Shown piece by piece: positions 44,941-55,880 of a DNA stretch of 64,000 bases; the first letter of the stretch is position 1, and every line of letters begins with the position of its first letter. The translations under genes and the position numbers were made by a program. The stretch comes from Papio anubis (taxonomy: Eukaryota > Chordata > Mammalia > Primates > Cercopithecidae): assembly GCF_008728515.1 (NCBI RefSeq), contig NC_044984.1:90071181-90135180 (forward strand), given 5' to 3'. The notes under the pieces were generated by a model. It was not told the DNA's origin. It saw only the letters and a program-made list of their open reading frames with translations, and made no database searches.

Positions 44941-45458
44941 TGGAGCATTTGGTGAGCACTTTATATCCAAGTGTTGACACAAGATTTCATGCCCACATTT
45001 GAGTTCGTGTTAAGGAACAAGTCAGCACTAAATACAATAACTTGCTTTTCTACAAGAAAAGAATAGGGGCAAGATGAATACAAAAACTGAGAATTCATAC
45101 CACCATCATGGCATGCCCTTTAAAAGAAGAAACAGAACAATATCATAGGGAAATTGAGTCAGAAGAAATAGGAGCCCATATTGAGTAAACTCAAAGAGCT
45201 TTATTTATGTAGTGAGCAGTGTTTTGGCTTTGGTACACATCATTTTTCATATTCAGTTAATGTCATTAATTTGAATTTTTTGGCTTCATTATTTGGCTTA
45301 TATTTAGTTTGTAAAATTACTTTTGCTTTCTAATTGTAAAAAAGCTATAAATATAAGGAGTTCACATCTGGCTTTTGCTTTGTACCTATTAAGTTAAGCT
45401 AGGTTTCTAAGAATATTTTTCCTTTCAATGGATCTGTACATTTCCAAACCTAATGTAT
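44941..45458. other. NTN4 intron, unassigned AT-rich stretch
   Basis: Nothing recognised. Confidence 0.4.
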
Positions 45459-45471
45459 TCAGTAGGCACTT

Positions 45472-45744
45472 TTCTTTTTTTCTTTTTTGAAACAAGGTCT
45501 TGCTCTGTCACCCAGGCTGCAGTGCAGTGGCATGATCACAGCTCACTGCAGCCTTGACGGCTCAAGTGATCCTCCCACCTTAGCCTCTCAAGTAGCTGGG
45601 ACTACAGGTGTGTGCCAACACACTGGGCTTTTCATTTTTGTAGAGATAACTCTTGCTATGTTCCCCAGGATGGTCTTGAACTCTCAGGCTTAAGCAATCC
45701 TTCTGCCTTGGGCTCCCAAAATGCTGGGATTATACTCACCCCAC
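45472..45744 (-). mobile_element. Alu (minus), 5' end truncated
   Basis: Stops after GCTGGGATTATACTC. Target-site duplication TCAGTAGGCACTT (45459) versus TCAGTAGGCTCTT (45745). Confidence 0.94.
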
Positions 45745-46103
45745 TCAGTAGGCTCTTAACTGTGTTTTAGAGTGAGAAAAACATACCAAAGTATTAACAG
45801 TGGAATAATGAAATTTTTGGTGACCTTTTTTTTTTTACTATGATGTTTTACATTTTCCAAATTTTCTATACCAACTACATATATCACTCTAATCATCAGA
45901 AAACAAACAGAAATGTGTTAAAATACCCCTTAGCTATATTTCACAGTTTCATGTTTATGGGGGTCACTATTTTATTACACCATTAAACCCCAGAACTAAA
46001 GTGTTCCCCTCATAGGATCCAAAAGCTGGACCTCAGTTTGTCACATATCACTGTTACACAAGACCAGACCTGAAAATACGACGCCTGGTTACATCCATCT
46101 CAC

Positions 46104-46219
46104 CTGAGTGTAGAAGTGCGGAAAACCCCTGTGCATCCTCCCACTCCCAGGCTGGTTCGCTCTTATTGTGCACGGGACGGAAGTCAGGAACTTCGTGATA
46201 CCAGTCTATGTCTGTGTTG
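46104..46219 (-). CDS. NTN4: NTN4 exon, linker between LE3 and NTR domain
   Basis: This 116-bp exon has its acceptor at 46221-46220 (TTTTGTTAG) and donor TCAG|GTGAGA at 46103. It supplies one base to the split Ser codon, 38 whole codons starting NTDIDWYHEV, and a final G that combines with GT of the next exon to encode Gly. The peptide is acidic and aromatic (WEWEDAQGF) and has no cysteine, as expected for the linker before the C-terminal domain. It contains one N-glycosylation sequon (N-K-S). The frame is exact at both ends, so I take it as constitutive. The 692-bp intron before it is almost half occupied by one Alu. Confidence 0.95.
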
Positions 46220-46455
46220 CTAACAAAATAGAAAATGATAAAGAACATATTGAGGAATTTTTTAGAACTTGTATAGAAATGAATCTATAGAGATTTAAAC
46301 CTTATCTTCTACCTTCCCATTTTTCCTTTTTCCAGAAATATTCCACAATAAGGAACTATTGTGAAGACAAATAATTTATTCCGCAAAATGAACTAGATGA
46401 TCTCTAGAATCTTGCAAGAACAAATTACTTGAGTTTGTAATTTGACAAAAATTCT

Positions 46456-46776
46456 TGGTTTTGTTTTGTTTTGTTTTAAAACAGAGTTTTACTCTTGTTG
46501 CCCAGGCTGTAGTGCAATGGTGCAATCTTGGCTCATTGCAAACTCCGCCTCCCAGGTTCAAGCGATTCTCCTGCCTCAGCCTCCTGAATAGCTGGGATTA
46601 CTGGCACCTACTACCATGCCCAGCTAATCTTTTTTTTTTTTTTTTTTTTTTTTTTTAGTAGAGATGGGGTTTTATCATGTTGGGCAGGCTCATCTCGAAC
46701 TCCTGACTTCAAGTGATCCACCTGCCTCAACCTCCCAAAGTGTTGGGATTATAGGTGTGAGCCACTGTGCCTGGTC
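46456..46776 (-). mobile_element. Alu (minus) inside the 692-bp NTN4 intron
   Basis: Full reverse Alu (gene sense). Perfect target-site duplication TGACAAAAATTCT at 46443-46455 and 46777-46789. It makes up almost half of this short intron. Confidence 0.96.
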
Positions 46777-46911
46777 TGACAAAAATTCTGTAAAAGGGAT
46801 GTGCAAATATATTTTTGCTTCATTAACAGAATGCAAGATTTTCCAATCACTATAGGTTTTCAAAAGAGTCTGAAATACATGCAGCTGAGAGCAAGAGCCA
46901 TGCACATTCAC

Positions 46912-47125
46912 CTGCTGCTGCAGTCTCCAGTGATAGGGTCGCAGCTCCCCGCACAGTCACATGGTCGACAGCCATAGTCTCCGAAGCCCCAGTATCCCAC
47001 CATGCACCTGTCACAATGTCGCCCTGCCACCCCAGGCTTGCAGGGGCAGTCACCATTGCTGGGGTCGCAGAAGGTCACTGAGTTGGCAGGAAGGACAGCT
47101 GATCCTACTGGATGGCAGGAACATG
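46912..47125 (-). CDS. NTN4: NTN4 exon encoding laminin-type EGF module (LE3)
   Basis: This 214-bp exon encodes a full laminin-type EGF-like module with the eight cysteines in the expected spacing (CSC, FC, GDC, PC, HC, RC, YGC), then a four-cysteine extension ending GDCSS. The acceptor is the AG at 47127-47126 after a pyrimidine-rich CTCTCTATTGT stretch. The donor is CAG|GTGAAT at 46911. The exon starts with two bases finishing a codon begun upstream and ends with AG, completed by C of the next exon to give Ser. Conserved strings such as DRCMVGYWGFGDYGC identify netrin-4 rather than netrin-1 or a laminin chain. LE modules are disulphide-knotted rods outside the cell; in netrin-4 the N-terminal LN-LE part is what blocks laminin polymerisation (family knowledge). 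The preceding exon is outside the window. Confidence 0.96.
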
Positions 47126-47429
47126 CTACAATAGAGAGGACAGAGAGGACACGCAAGGACCATGAGTGACTGTAGATCACCTGTGTGAACATTAGGCTTG
47201 ACCATCCCCAAGTGGCTTCCCTTTACCACACAGCACACTTCTGAGACTCCTCCTTTAGCCAGTGAGTGTATGCTCAGAGAATGAAAGCTAATTAAATGAC
47301 AGATAAGCGAGATATAATCAGAAAAGCATGTCTGCTGCAAAAATAAACACATAATTTATCCTAATATGGAAGGCATGAAATATGAATGCCCTTTGGTTGG
47401 GGTGATGAGGACGAACCAGCAAAGAGACA

Positions 47430-47720
47430 GAGTGGAAGGATTCAGTAAGAAAGGAAAAGACATCGCGAGAGTATAGTGTTCTGGAAGCCAAACAAAGAAG
47501 GTTTCAAGAAGGGGGCTGCATCGGCTGTGGCAGATGTTGAAAGGTCAAAGAAGATGGGGCATGTGATGGAGTATTGCACTGAACGGCATGAAGGCTGCTG
47601 CTGTTCTTCACAGGAAGAGTTTCAGTGTAATACACAGTGAGATGGAACCCAGTGGAAGAGGATTCAGGGGAGAATGGGAGTAGAGGAATTCGAGCATGCG
47701 AACAGCAGCTCTTTTGAGGA
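47430..47720 (+). mobile_element. Old mammalian interspersed repeat, family unassigned
   Basis: GGTTTCAAGAAGGGGGCTGC, GTTGAAAGGTCAAAGAAGATG and GCAGCTCTTTTGAGGAGCTT follow the order of a very common old repeat also represented at 51300-52400. Confidence 0.5.
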
Positions 47721-47721
47721 G

Positions 47722-48039
47722 CTTTTCTTTCTTTTTTTTTTTTTTTTGAGAGAGGGTCTCACCCTATCACCAAGTCCAGAGTGCAGTGGTATCCCCATGG
47801 CTCACTGCAGCCTCAACCTCCTGAGCTCAAGCGATCCTCCTGCCTTAATCTCCCGAGTAGGTGGGACTACAAGCTGGCACCATCATGCCTGGCTAATTAA
47901 AAATTTTTTTTTTTTTTTTTTTGTAGAGGCAAGGTCTTGCTATGTTGCCCAGGCTGGTCTCAAACTCCTGGCCTCAAACAATCCTCTCACCTTGGCCTCC
48001 CAAGTACTGGGCTACAGGTGTGAGACACTGTGCCCGGCC
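47722..48039 (-). mobile_element. Alu (minus)
   Basis: Diverged full reverse Alu with a second internal T-run, ending CTGTGCCCGGCC. Confidence 0.94.
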
Positions 48040-48165
48040 ACAAGTCCTTAATACTAATCAAAAGTCCTTCTCCTTAGCCCTCTCCCTATTCCCAGAATTG
48101 CTTATTGCTCAGTTTGACAACCTGCAGTCATTTCTTTGTTCTTGGGATGGCAAAAATAGTTGACC

Positions 48166-48187
48166 GTGTGTGTGTGTGTGTGTGTGT
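48166..48187 (+). repeat. (GT)11 microsatellite
   Basis: Eleven uninterrupted GT units, then a decayed continuation. Confidence 0.95.
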
Positions 48188-48321
48188 ATGTTTGTATACA
48201 GACATACAGACACACTTTTTTCACATATATGTATGTGTGAAATGTGCTTTTTGGGCTTATCACAAATTCATGAGCCCTAACTTCAGTTTTATCTCCAAAC
48301 CAATGCTCACCAACTCTATTT

Positions 48322-48615
48322 TTGCTTTTTTGAGACAGGGTCTTTTCTTGTTCCAGGCTGGAATGCAGTGGTGCTATCTCCACTCACTGTAGCCTCAACT
48401 TCCTGGGTTCAAGCAATCCTCCTGCTTCAGCCTCCCAGAGAGCTGGGACTATAGGTACACGCCACTATGCCCAGCTAATTTTTTTGTTTTTTGTAGAGAT
48501 GGGGTTTCACCATGTCCAGGTTGGTCTCAAACTCCTGGACTCAAGCGATCTGCCCACCTTGACCTCCCAAAATGCTGGCATTGATTACGGGCGTGAGCCA
48601 CTGTGCCTGGTCCAT
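48322..48615 (-). mobile_element. Alu (minus)
   Basis: Reverse Alu. Perfect target-site duplication CAACTCTATTT at 48311-48321 and 48616-48626. Confidence 0.95.
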
Positions 48616-48626
48616 CAACTCTATTT

Positions 48627-49058
48627 ATTCAATTTTACCTGGATTTAAAAAAATAATAATATTTCTTACAGTGGCTGTCTCAGAAATTCCCTAGGCTTCT
48701 CAACCAACCTACCCACTTAGTCTGATTCTAATTCGCTGGTAGGGTCCTCTGGAAAATCTTTTCTCCATTTCAAAATCTTTTTCATCTTCCCACTGCTTTC
48801 TCTGAGAATCAAGTGAGAAACACTGGGAGAAACCTCGATTGACGGCTCTGCGTCCCAGAGCCTCTGTGACCTCAGGCGAGAAATATAACTTTCCTGAATC
48901 TTTCTTTCCTTATTGTGGTATCTACATCTCACAGAGAGTTCATGCAGTCACACACTGAAGAAGCCAGTTCTTCATGCTGCACCTTCTCAACAAATATTCT
49001 CAACCCTGTTCTCTCATGTTTCCCCTTGGAAACTTCTTTTATTGATTATTTTTCCTTT
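48627..49058. other. NTN4 intron, unassigned
   Basis: Nothing recognised with confidence. Confidence 0.4.
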
Positions 49059-49059
49059 A

Positions 49060-49250
49060 AAATATCAGTTTGGCTTCAAATCTCCACTACTGACTAACTG
49101 TATGACTTTGAGCAAGATACCTAGGCTCTCACCTCAGTTCCCTTATCTGTAATGAAACTAAAAATGGGACCTATCCTCATGTAGTGGTAAGGATAAAAAG
49201 AGATTATGCATCCAAAGCAGTTAATGATGTCTGGTACATGATTAATAGTA
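49060..49250 (+). mobile_element. MIR (plus)
   Basis: CTGACTAACTGTATGACTTTGAGCAAG and CCTTATCTGTAATGAAAC in order. Confidence 0.82.
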
Positions 49251-49348
49251 AATTAATTAATCCAATAGATAATTCTTTTTTTCTTTAGAGAATAGTAATA
49301 AATTACTATTAATTAATAGTAAATTAATCCAATAGATAATTCTTTTTT
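49241..49348. repeat. AT-rich tandem duplication with a perfect palindrome
   Basis: ATTAATAGTAAATTAATTAATCC...ATAATTCTTTTT at 49241-49280 recurs, four bases shorter, at 49312-49346. Between them lies the palindrome AATAGTAAT-AA-ATTACTATT (49291-49310). Confidence 0.92.
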
Positions 49349-49629
49349 TTTTCTTTCACTCTGTCACTCAGGCTGAAGTGCAATGGCGTGTCACTGCTCA
49401 CTGCAGCCTCTACCTCCCAGGCTCAAGAGATCTTCCCACCTCAGCCTCCCAAGTAGTTGGGACTATGGGCACATGCCACCACACCTGGCTAGTTTTTATT
49501 TTTATTTTTTTGTAGAGACAGGGTCTCACTATGTTGCTCAGGCAGTCTTGAACTCCCGGGCTCAAGTGATCCTCTTGCCTTGGCCTCCCAAAGTGCTGGG
49601 ATTACAGGTGCAAGCCACTGTGCCCGTCA
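49347..49629 (-). mobile_element. Alu (minus)
   Basis: Reverse Alu, short at its start. AGATAATTCTT immediately before and after fits a target-site duplication; a third copy lies at 49267. Confidence 0.94.
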
Positions 49630-49915
49630 GATAATTCTTATAGAGATATAGGATCTATGTCTATCTGAGAAATGGTGCCAGTCCTCAGGGAACTTACAGT
49701 CTTGTGGGGGAAACAGAGAAGTAAATAAAAGATTTGCATCCATGTGATGTGCTATAACAGAGGTATACATAAAGCACCGTGGGAACACAGAGGAAAGGTG
49801 AAGGCAACACAGGCTGAGGGAATCAGGTGGGATCCACAAAGGAGGGGTCATTTAGCGATCCGAGCCAGATCGTAAAAGATGAATAGGAGTTTGCAAGTTG
49901 TAAAGGAGGGCAAGG

Positions 49916-50197
49916 GGCTGGGTGTGGTGGCTCACACCTGTAATCCCTGCATATCGGGAGGCTGAGGTGGGTGGATCACTTGAGGTCAGGAGACCAAGAC
50001 CGGCCTGGCCAGCATGGTGAAACCTCATTTCTACTAAAATACAAAAATTAGCCAGACGTGATGGTGCACGCCTGTAGTCCCAGCTACTCAGGAGGCTGAG
50101 GCAGGAGAATCGCTTGAACCTGGGAGGCCCAGGTTGCAGTGAGTGAGATTGCACCACTGCCCTCCAGCCTGGGTGACAGAGTGAGACTCCGTCTCAT

Positions 50198-50228
<31 letters not shown>

Positions 50229-50242
50229 AAAGAAAGAAAAGA
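49916..50242 (+). mobile_element. Alu (plus) with perfect 14-bp TSD
   Basis: Full dimer. AAAGGAGGGCAAGG at 49902-49915 and 50243-50256. Confidence 0.96.
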
Positions 50243-50299
50243 AAAGGAGGGCAAGGAAGGTAAATGCTGATTCCAGCTCAATCTTTAGACACTTTCCCC

Positions 50300-50410
50300 A
50301 GTGCATCTTTTTAAAATAAATTTTTCATAAATAAATTGTGGTAAGAAACACATACCATACAGTTGACCGTCTTAGCCATTTTTGGGTGTACTGTTCACCC
50401 CCACTGCATT
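50300..50410 (-). mobile_element. Short old L1 3' fragment (minus)
   Basis: CAGTTGACCGTCTTAGCC and TTTTTGGGTGTACTGTTCA resemble an L1M end. Confidence 0.5.
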
Positions 50411-50847
50411 TTACGTTTCTGCATTGTGTGGGAGCTCTTACTGCATCCTGGAAATGCTACGCTCTCTGATGCCTCAGTGCCCCTGGCCCTTGGCCATGCC
50501 TGTGTGGCCTTTCCCCACCTTGTCCATCTAGATTCTGACAGGCTTTCTTGTCCCACTCCCTCCAGACAGTTACGTACTCTCTCCTCTATGCTGCCTCTTT
50601 GCATATATTTCTATTTTGTGCCTATCACAGTGCATCATTATTATTATTTTTTCCATTGGAAAAGGATTTTATTTCACCATAAAAATACAACTAGAATAAA
50701 CATCATCTTTCCTAATGTGAATGTTACAGCTATTTTTAAGTATTTCTGAGCTTCACTTTGAAAAGCAAACGATTATAAAATTTAACAAGTTTGCAGCCTT
50801 AAATCTGTTTGAGACAGTCCATGTAAAAATAATTTAGTGAACAGCCT
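50411..50847. other. NTN4 intron, unassigned
   Basis: 50460-50640 is C/T-rich and may be an old L2 part. Nothing firm. Confidence 0.35.
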
Positions 50848-51150
50848 CTTTTCTTTTTTTTTGTGATGGAGTCTTGCTTTATTGCCCAGGATGTAGTGCA
50901 GTGGTGTAATCTCGGCTCACTGCAACCTCCGTCTCCCGGGTTCAATCTATTCTCTTCCCTCAGCCGCCCAAGTAGCTGGGATTATAGCTGGGAAAAATAG
51001 CCACCATACCTGGCTATTTTTTGTATTTTTAGTAGAGATGGAGTTTCACCATGTTGGCCAGGCCGGTCTCAAACTCCTGACGTCAAGTGATCTGCCTGAG
51101 TCAGCCTCCCAAAGTGCTGGAATTACAGACATGAGCCACTACACTCAGCC
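50848..51150 (-). mobile_element. Alu (minus)
   Basis: Full reverse Alu. AACAGCCTCTT before and AACAGCTTCTT after. Confidence 0.95.
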
Positions 51151-51214
51151 ACAAAACAGCTTCTTAAAAAAATTATTTGTTGATATGCTTGTCATCCATA
51201 CTACTAGAGTCTGA

Positions 51215-52400
51215 ATTCATTGACAGAGGATCTTTATCTTCTTATTTTTATTTTTGGCGCCCCAGAACAGTGTCTAGTACATCATAGATGCCCTAATCAG
51301 CGTTTGTGGAATTGACCTGGAGGACATTCCAGGCTGTGGGAATCCTATGTGAAAGGGCATGGCCCATGTGGGGAATGTGAGAAGTTTAGTGTGCCTGAGT
51401 GGACACTGAGTGGAAAGCAGTTGAAGGAGATGAGGCAGAAGAAAAGCTGTAGAGTCAGGTCAGATGGTGATAGGATCCCAGGTTGTGGAAATGCCTAGCT
51501 TTGGAGGTTGAATTTTGTCCTATGGGCATAATGAATCATAAGAAGTTGTAAAGCAGAATTATGACATGGTTAAAATTGAATTTTGACAGACACTTTGGAG
51601 GCATTGTATAGACTAGAGTGGGGAGAGGCTGGTGGCAGCATAATCAAAGAAAAGAAAGACAGCAAGGAAATGACTAAGACAGTAGGTGTGGGAATGGGAG
51701 GTAAGTTTGGATACAAAAAACTTATTTTTTAAAGTTAGAATAGATAGGGTTTGGAGACCATCTGGAAGAGGAAGAAAGAGTTGTTGAGGGACAAATAGAA
51801 GTTGGGGAAGATTTTCAGGTGTCTAGTTCATGAAACTGAATGATTAGTGACATTATTCACAAAGATCTAGAAGAGAGGACTGGAGAAAGTTGGGGCAGAT
51901 AGATCCATGTTGAGGGTGGAGATAGGGAAGGAACGGAAAAAGAATGAGTTTAGGATCAAACACATTAAGCTTGAGATGCTTAAAGGCTATCTTAAATATA
52001 TCCTGGAAATATTCTGACACTTAGGAGAAAAGTTGGGGTCACAAATAAAGTTTTGAGAGTTGTCACCCAACGGCAGTTGAAATTAGGAGGGCTAGATGAA
52101 ACTTCCCAGGGACGGTGTGCAGAATGAGAAGATGATCAAGGATAGAACATGGTGGAAACATCCATAGGTACTGGCAGTTGGAGGAGCAATAACTTGCAAA
52201 AAGATTATTAAGGAGAAGGTAGAGAAGGAGGAGAAAAAAAAAAAGAAGCCAAAGGATGAGAAAGTTTCAAGCAGTTAACAGTGTCGAACAATGCAGAATG
52301 CTCAAGTCACATGCGATGGACAATAGGCCCGTCAATCAGGAGGTCATTGGTGACTTTTGTGAGAACAGAAGCTGGAGAAATACAGGCCCCGATGGTGTAC
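51215..52400 (+). mobile_element. Old mammalian interspersed repeats (L2 tail plus unassigned family)
   Basis: 51215-51300 is L2-like. 51300-52400 contains GGACATTCCAGGC, TTGAATTTTGTCCTATGGGC, ATTATGACATGG and GGAGGTCATTGGTGAC, in the order of a widely repeated old element. Purine-rich overall. Confidence 0.5.
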
Positions 52401-52453
52401 TGTCCTACTGTTTATATCTCTCTTTCATCTCTTTAACCAATAATCATTAGAGC

Positions 52454-52561
52454 CATAGTTCTCAAACCAGTATGAATGTGTGAGGTTTGCAATTTCTAAC
52501 ATCTGTGCAACCTCCCCCCGCCATCCCTCCCCATAAGCTCTCTTTCATTGAGAACCACTAC
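52454..52561 (+). mobile_element. Small MER5-type hAT element
   Basis: About 108 bp between CATAGTTCTCAAAC and TTGAGAACCACTAC. Flanks ATTAGAGC and AATAGAGC match at 7 of 8, an 8-bp target-site duplication. Confidence 0.8.
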
Positions 52562-52849
52562 AATAGAGCATGAAATATTGCTTCTTCTGCAAAAGGTATG
52601 AATTATCTTCTTGGGAAGAATCTCATATTCATTCATTTATTAGAATCTCATTCATTGATTGGCTCACTCAACCAACAAATGTTAATAATAATAATTCTAA
52701 TGTTTATGAAGCATTTGTAGTTTTCAAAATGTGGTCACCCCTTAGCCAAACATGTAAGGTCTTTCGTAGCAGAGCCCTAGCCTACTTTTCCAGTCCTTCC
52801 TCTCATTATTCTCTTGCATATAGCCCTTGTTCTAATTAATTGGGACAAT

Positions 52850-53410
52850 TTCTAGACACACCCTCCATCTTTCTTGTTTCTTTTCCTTTATTAATTTCAA
52901 TATTGAAATCTTTCTTCCCATAACAATCTTTCAAAATTCTACATGTCCTTCAAAACTTATATCAAATGTCACCCCTAAGGGTTGCCATAATTCAACCATT
53001 TGGGGTGGTTAGCATGCTCAAGGTAGGAGGTCTGTTGGTATCTTCCCCGTTAAAGACAGAACTTTTGACATACAATGATATTCAGAAAAGAAAAGTGGGG
53101 TTCAGCACCCTTCCCTCTGCCACCCCCTCCCATCTCACCAAAGGTGAAGCCACGGCAGTCACTACACTTGCCCATCTAAGGGACAGGTCCACCTTCTTTT
53201 AGAAGTCATTCCTTATTCCAATGCAGTTGAGTATGATTTACCCTTTCTTTGTAACCCTCCTGTGCTTTAAAGAAACACTTCTTCTTATAGCTCTGATTGC
53301 ATTCTTCTTTGCATTAGACAACTGGGGGCTTTCTTTGTCTATCACACCAGCCTGTAAGCTCTTTGCAGTTGAGCATGGGCCTTACTCATCTATCCCCTGC
53401 AGTGCTTAGT
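52850..53410 (+). mobile_element. L2 LINE fragment (plus)
   Basis: CAAAACTTATATCAAATGTCACC, GAAGTCATTCCTTATTCC and CACCAGCCTGTAAGCTCTTTGC in L2 order. Confidence 0.75.
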
Positions 53411-53565
53411 GGAGGCAGACTTGAGTTTAACTCCTAGCTGAAATTTGTTTTACCTTTCTGAGCCCCACATTTCTATTTTACCAGGTTTTCTTGAGGACTA
53501 ACCAGAGATAATGTATATCACTAGCACTTAGTAACACATTAGCAAATGGTAGATTACAGCTGCTC
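53411..53565 (+). mobile_element. MIR (plus)
   Basis: TTGAGTTTAACTCCTAGCTG and TTCTTGAGGACTAACCAGAG in order. Confidence 0.7.
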
Positions 53566-53689
53566 AAAAATGACCCTTGAACTGAATTAAAACGCCATGA
53601 TGTAAGCACTACTTACAAAGGACAATGGAGGAAAACAGCATAGGAGACATTGTTTGAAAGGCTAATAATGTGTGTATTTAAGGCAGCAT

Positions 53690-53930
53690 TTATTTACCCA
53701 TTCACTTACTTAGCAAACATTTAATGGGCACCCGCTATGTGCTAAGTACTGTGCAAAGTGCCAGGGATCTAACTTGAATCTGCCATGTGCTAAGTACTGT
53801 GCAAAGTGCCAGAGATCTGACTTGAATCTGCTATGTGCTAAGTACTGTGCAAAGTGCCAGGGATCTAACTTGAATAAAATAGTCTCGGTCCTTGAAGAGA
53901 TCCCAAATTTAGAAGAATTATTCCAAGATT
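53690..53930 (-). mobile_element. L2 3' end (minus) with internal triplication
   Basis: TTAGCAAACATTTAATGGGCACCCGCTATGTG begins an antisense L2 tail, which continues as CGGTCCTTGAAGAGATCCC after the tandem block. Confidence 0.8.
53735..53875 (+). repeat. 48-bp unit in three tandem copies
   Basis: Copies start at 53735, 53783 and 53831, each with TATGTGCTAAGTACTGTGCA (copy 2 with C for the first T), then AAGTGCCAG and GATCT. Copies differ at only a few positions. Confidence 0.96.
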
Positions 53931-54934
53931 TTTAAAAATTGTAATACCGAGGAAAGTAAAGATTTTGCCTCTAAAACATTGAGGTTCTAAGGAGAACATC
54001 TTTATAGTCATACAGTTATGGTAATCACTGTCTCTACATTAAATTTCCTAATTTTTTTCTTCACTTGGTTTTTATTATGAGAACATTTAGGCATTTTTCT
54101 CTTAAAGTATCAAAGCACTATTGATTTATGGTTTGTTTCTAATTAAGAAATAATTCATGTGGATTGTATAATATGCAATATGAATATATCAAAATGCTAT
54201 ATTCAAAACTGCGTAGACATTACTTAAAATGAATTCACATACTCTAGTATGAAAATTGTATAATTTTGAGATGATGAAACCTACAGTTACTATATCACTC
54301 AGTTAAGTCAGTTTGGTTCTTAAAGCAGATAGGAGAGATTTAGCCAGAAGAAAGATATTATAAGAACCCCTTCTATGGTAATATATGGTAGTCCACCACT
54401 CCTATCTTTTCCTCTAATAGAAAATGCAAGCATTTTCAGGAGCTGACCTGTCCCTTCTACCATATATTTTTAAAGCTACACTCATTTCAGGAATGGCCAG
54501 AGAAGAATGTGTTTCTGTCGTATGTGCTAGTAGATTTCTGTCAGTGTGACTTCTCACGTAATTACAAGATAAAGATACCATTTGGAAACTATGCAGAACT
54601 AGCTCCAGGCAGAAGGCCCCGACATCTTCCATGGCATACTTTTTCAAGACCCACACCGAGGTCTGCCTTGCATACTTATCTCCTGAAGCTTGATAGCAGT
54701 CAATATCTGACACATACAATCTACATTTCTTATTTTCTTCCAAAATGCAAACATATTTTCTTCTTGTTTGGAAGGAGAAAGGATCTCTTCATGTTCTGGT
54801 TCAGTTCTGATTCCCCAACATATATTTCTTACTAATTGTTGATTCTAAAATGCAACCCAAGAACTTACTTTTTCACAATAAATGTCAAAGTTACGACCCA
54901 GAGTAACATAAGTTCTTAACTTCAGCTTTGTCTC
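53931..54934. other. NTN4 intron, non-repetitive stretch
   Basis: About 1 kb with no recognised repeat. Overlapping open frames of 109 (minus) and 108 (plus) codons at 54414-54835 lack homology, splice context or cysteine pattern of netrin domains. Confidence 0.45.
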
Positions 54935-55249
54935 TTTTTTTTTTGGTGTTGTTGTTTGTTTGTTTTTTGAGACAGAGTCTTGCTCTGTCGCTCAGGGTAG
55001 AGTGCAGTGGCGTAATCTTGGCTCACTACAACCTCCGCCTCACAGGTTCAAGCTATTTTCGTGACTCAGCCTCCTGAGTAGCTGGGATTACAGACGTGTG
55101 CCACCACGCCTGGCTAATTGTGGTATTTTTAGTAGAGACAGGGTTTTGCCAGTTGGCCAGGCTGGTCTTGACCTCCTGACCTCAAGTGATCCATCTGCCT
55201 CAGCCTCCCAAAGTGTTGGGATTACAGGCGTGAGCCACCATGCCCATCC
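54935..55249 (-). mobile_element. Alu (minus)
   Basis: Full reverse Alu with a (TTTG)n tail, ending CACCATGCCCATC. Confidence 0.95.
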
Positions 55250-55587
55250 TGTCTTCTTGTTAGACCAGTTGAACCATCATCATATACTATTATACTGACA
55301 TTAATTATTCTTTTCATTATAATTTTTAGTGTTCACAGCTGTGGTGAACTGTCCTTAAGAGCCAAAATACTACATTGAGTGGTAACCAGGTGTATTTAGA
55401 AGCTGTGTGGCCTAGGTGGTAGATCATTCATCATTGGAGTCATCATTTTCCCCCTAAAACATCTCCCCTAACCTGCTCTCACCCACAACCATGGTGGCAA
55501 AACAAAATTATTAAAAATGTCAATTTAATTTCCAGATATTTTCACAAGAGTTCATCAATAATGCATGAGACTTGCTTTGAGTAGTAC
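55250..55587. other. NTN4 intron, unassigned
   Basis: Nothing recognised. Confidence 0.4.
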
Positions 55588-55880
55588 TTTTTTTTTTGAG
55601 ACAGAGTTTCACTCTTGTTGCCCAGGCTGGAGTGCAATGGTGTGATCTCGGCTCACTGCAACCTTCGCCTCCTGGGTTCAAGTGATTTTCCTGCCTCAGC
55701 CTCCCGAGTAGCTGGGATTACAGGCATCTGCCACCACACCCAGCTAATTTTTGTATTTTTAGTAGACATGGAGTTTTACCATGCTGGCCAGGCTGGTCTC
55801 AAACTCCTGACCTCCGGTGATCCACTCGCCTCAGCCTCCCAAAGTGCTGGGATTACAGGCGTGAGCTACTGCACCTGGCT
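55588..55880 (-). mobile_element. Alu (minus)
   Basis: Full reverse Alu from poly(T)-GAGACAGAGTTTCACTC to TGCACCTGGC. Confidence 0.95.

Noticed and set aside
46908..47192. Laminin beta or gamma chain as the source of the EGF-like exon
   Set aside because: The in-frame downstream exons encode a netrin C-terminal NTR domain and the strings match netrin-4, which laminins lack.
53735..53875. CRISPR-like repeat array
   Set aside because: The three 48-bp units are directly adjacent with no spacers, in a eukaryotic L2 remnant.
54414..54835. Overlapping 109- and 108-codon frames on opposite strands in an NTN4 intron, considered as an upstream NTN4 exon
   Set aside because: No laminin-EGF cysteine spacing, no in-phase splice sites and no recognisable homology; such frames occur by chance.
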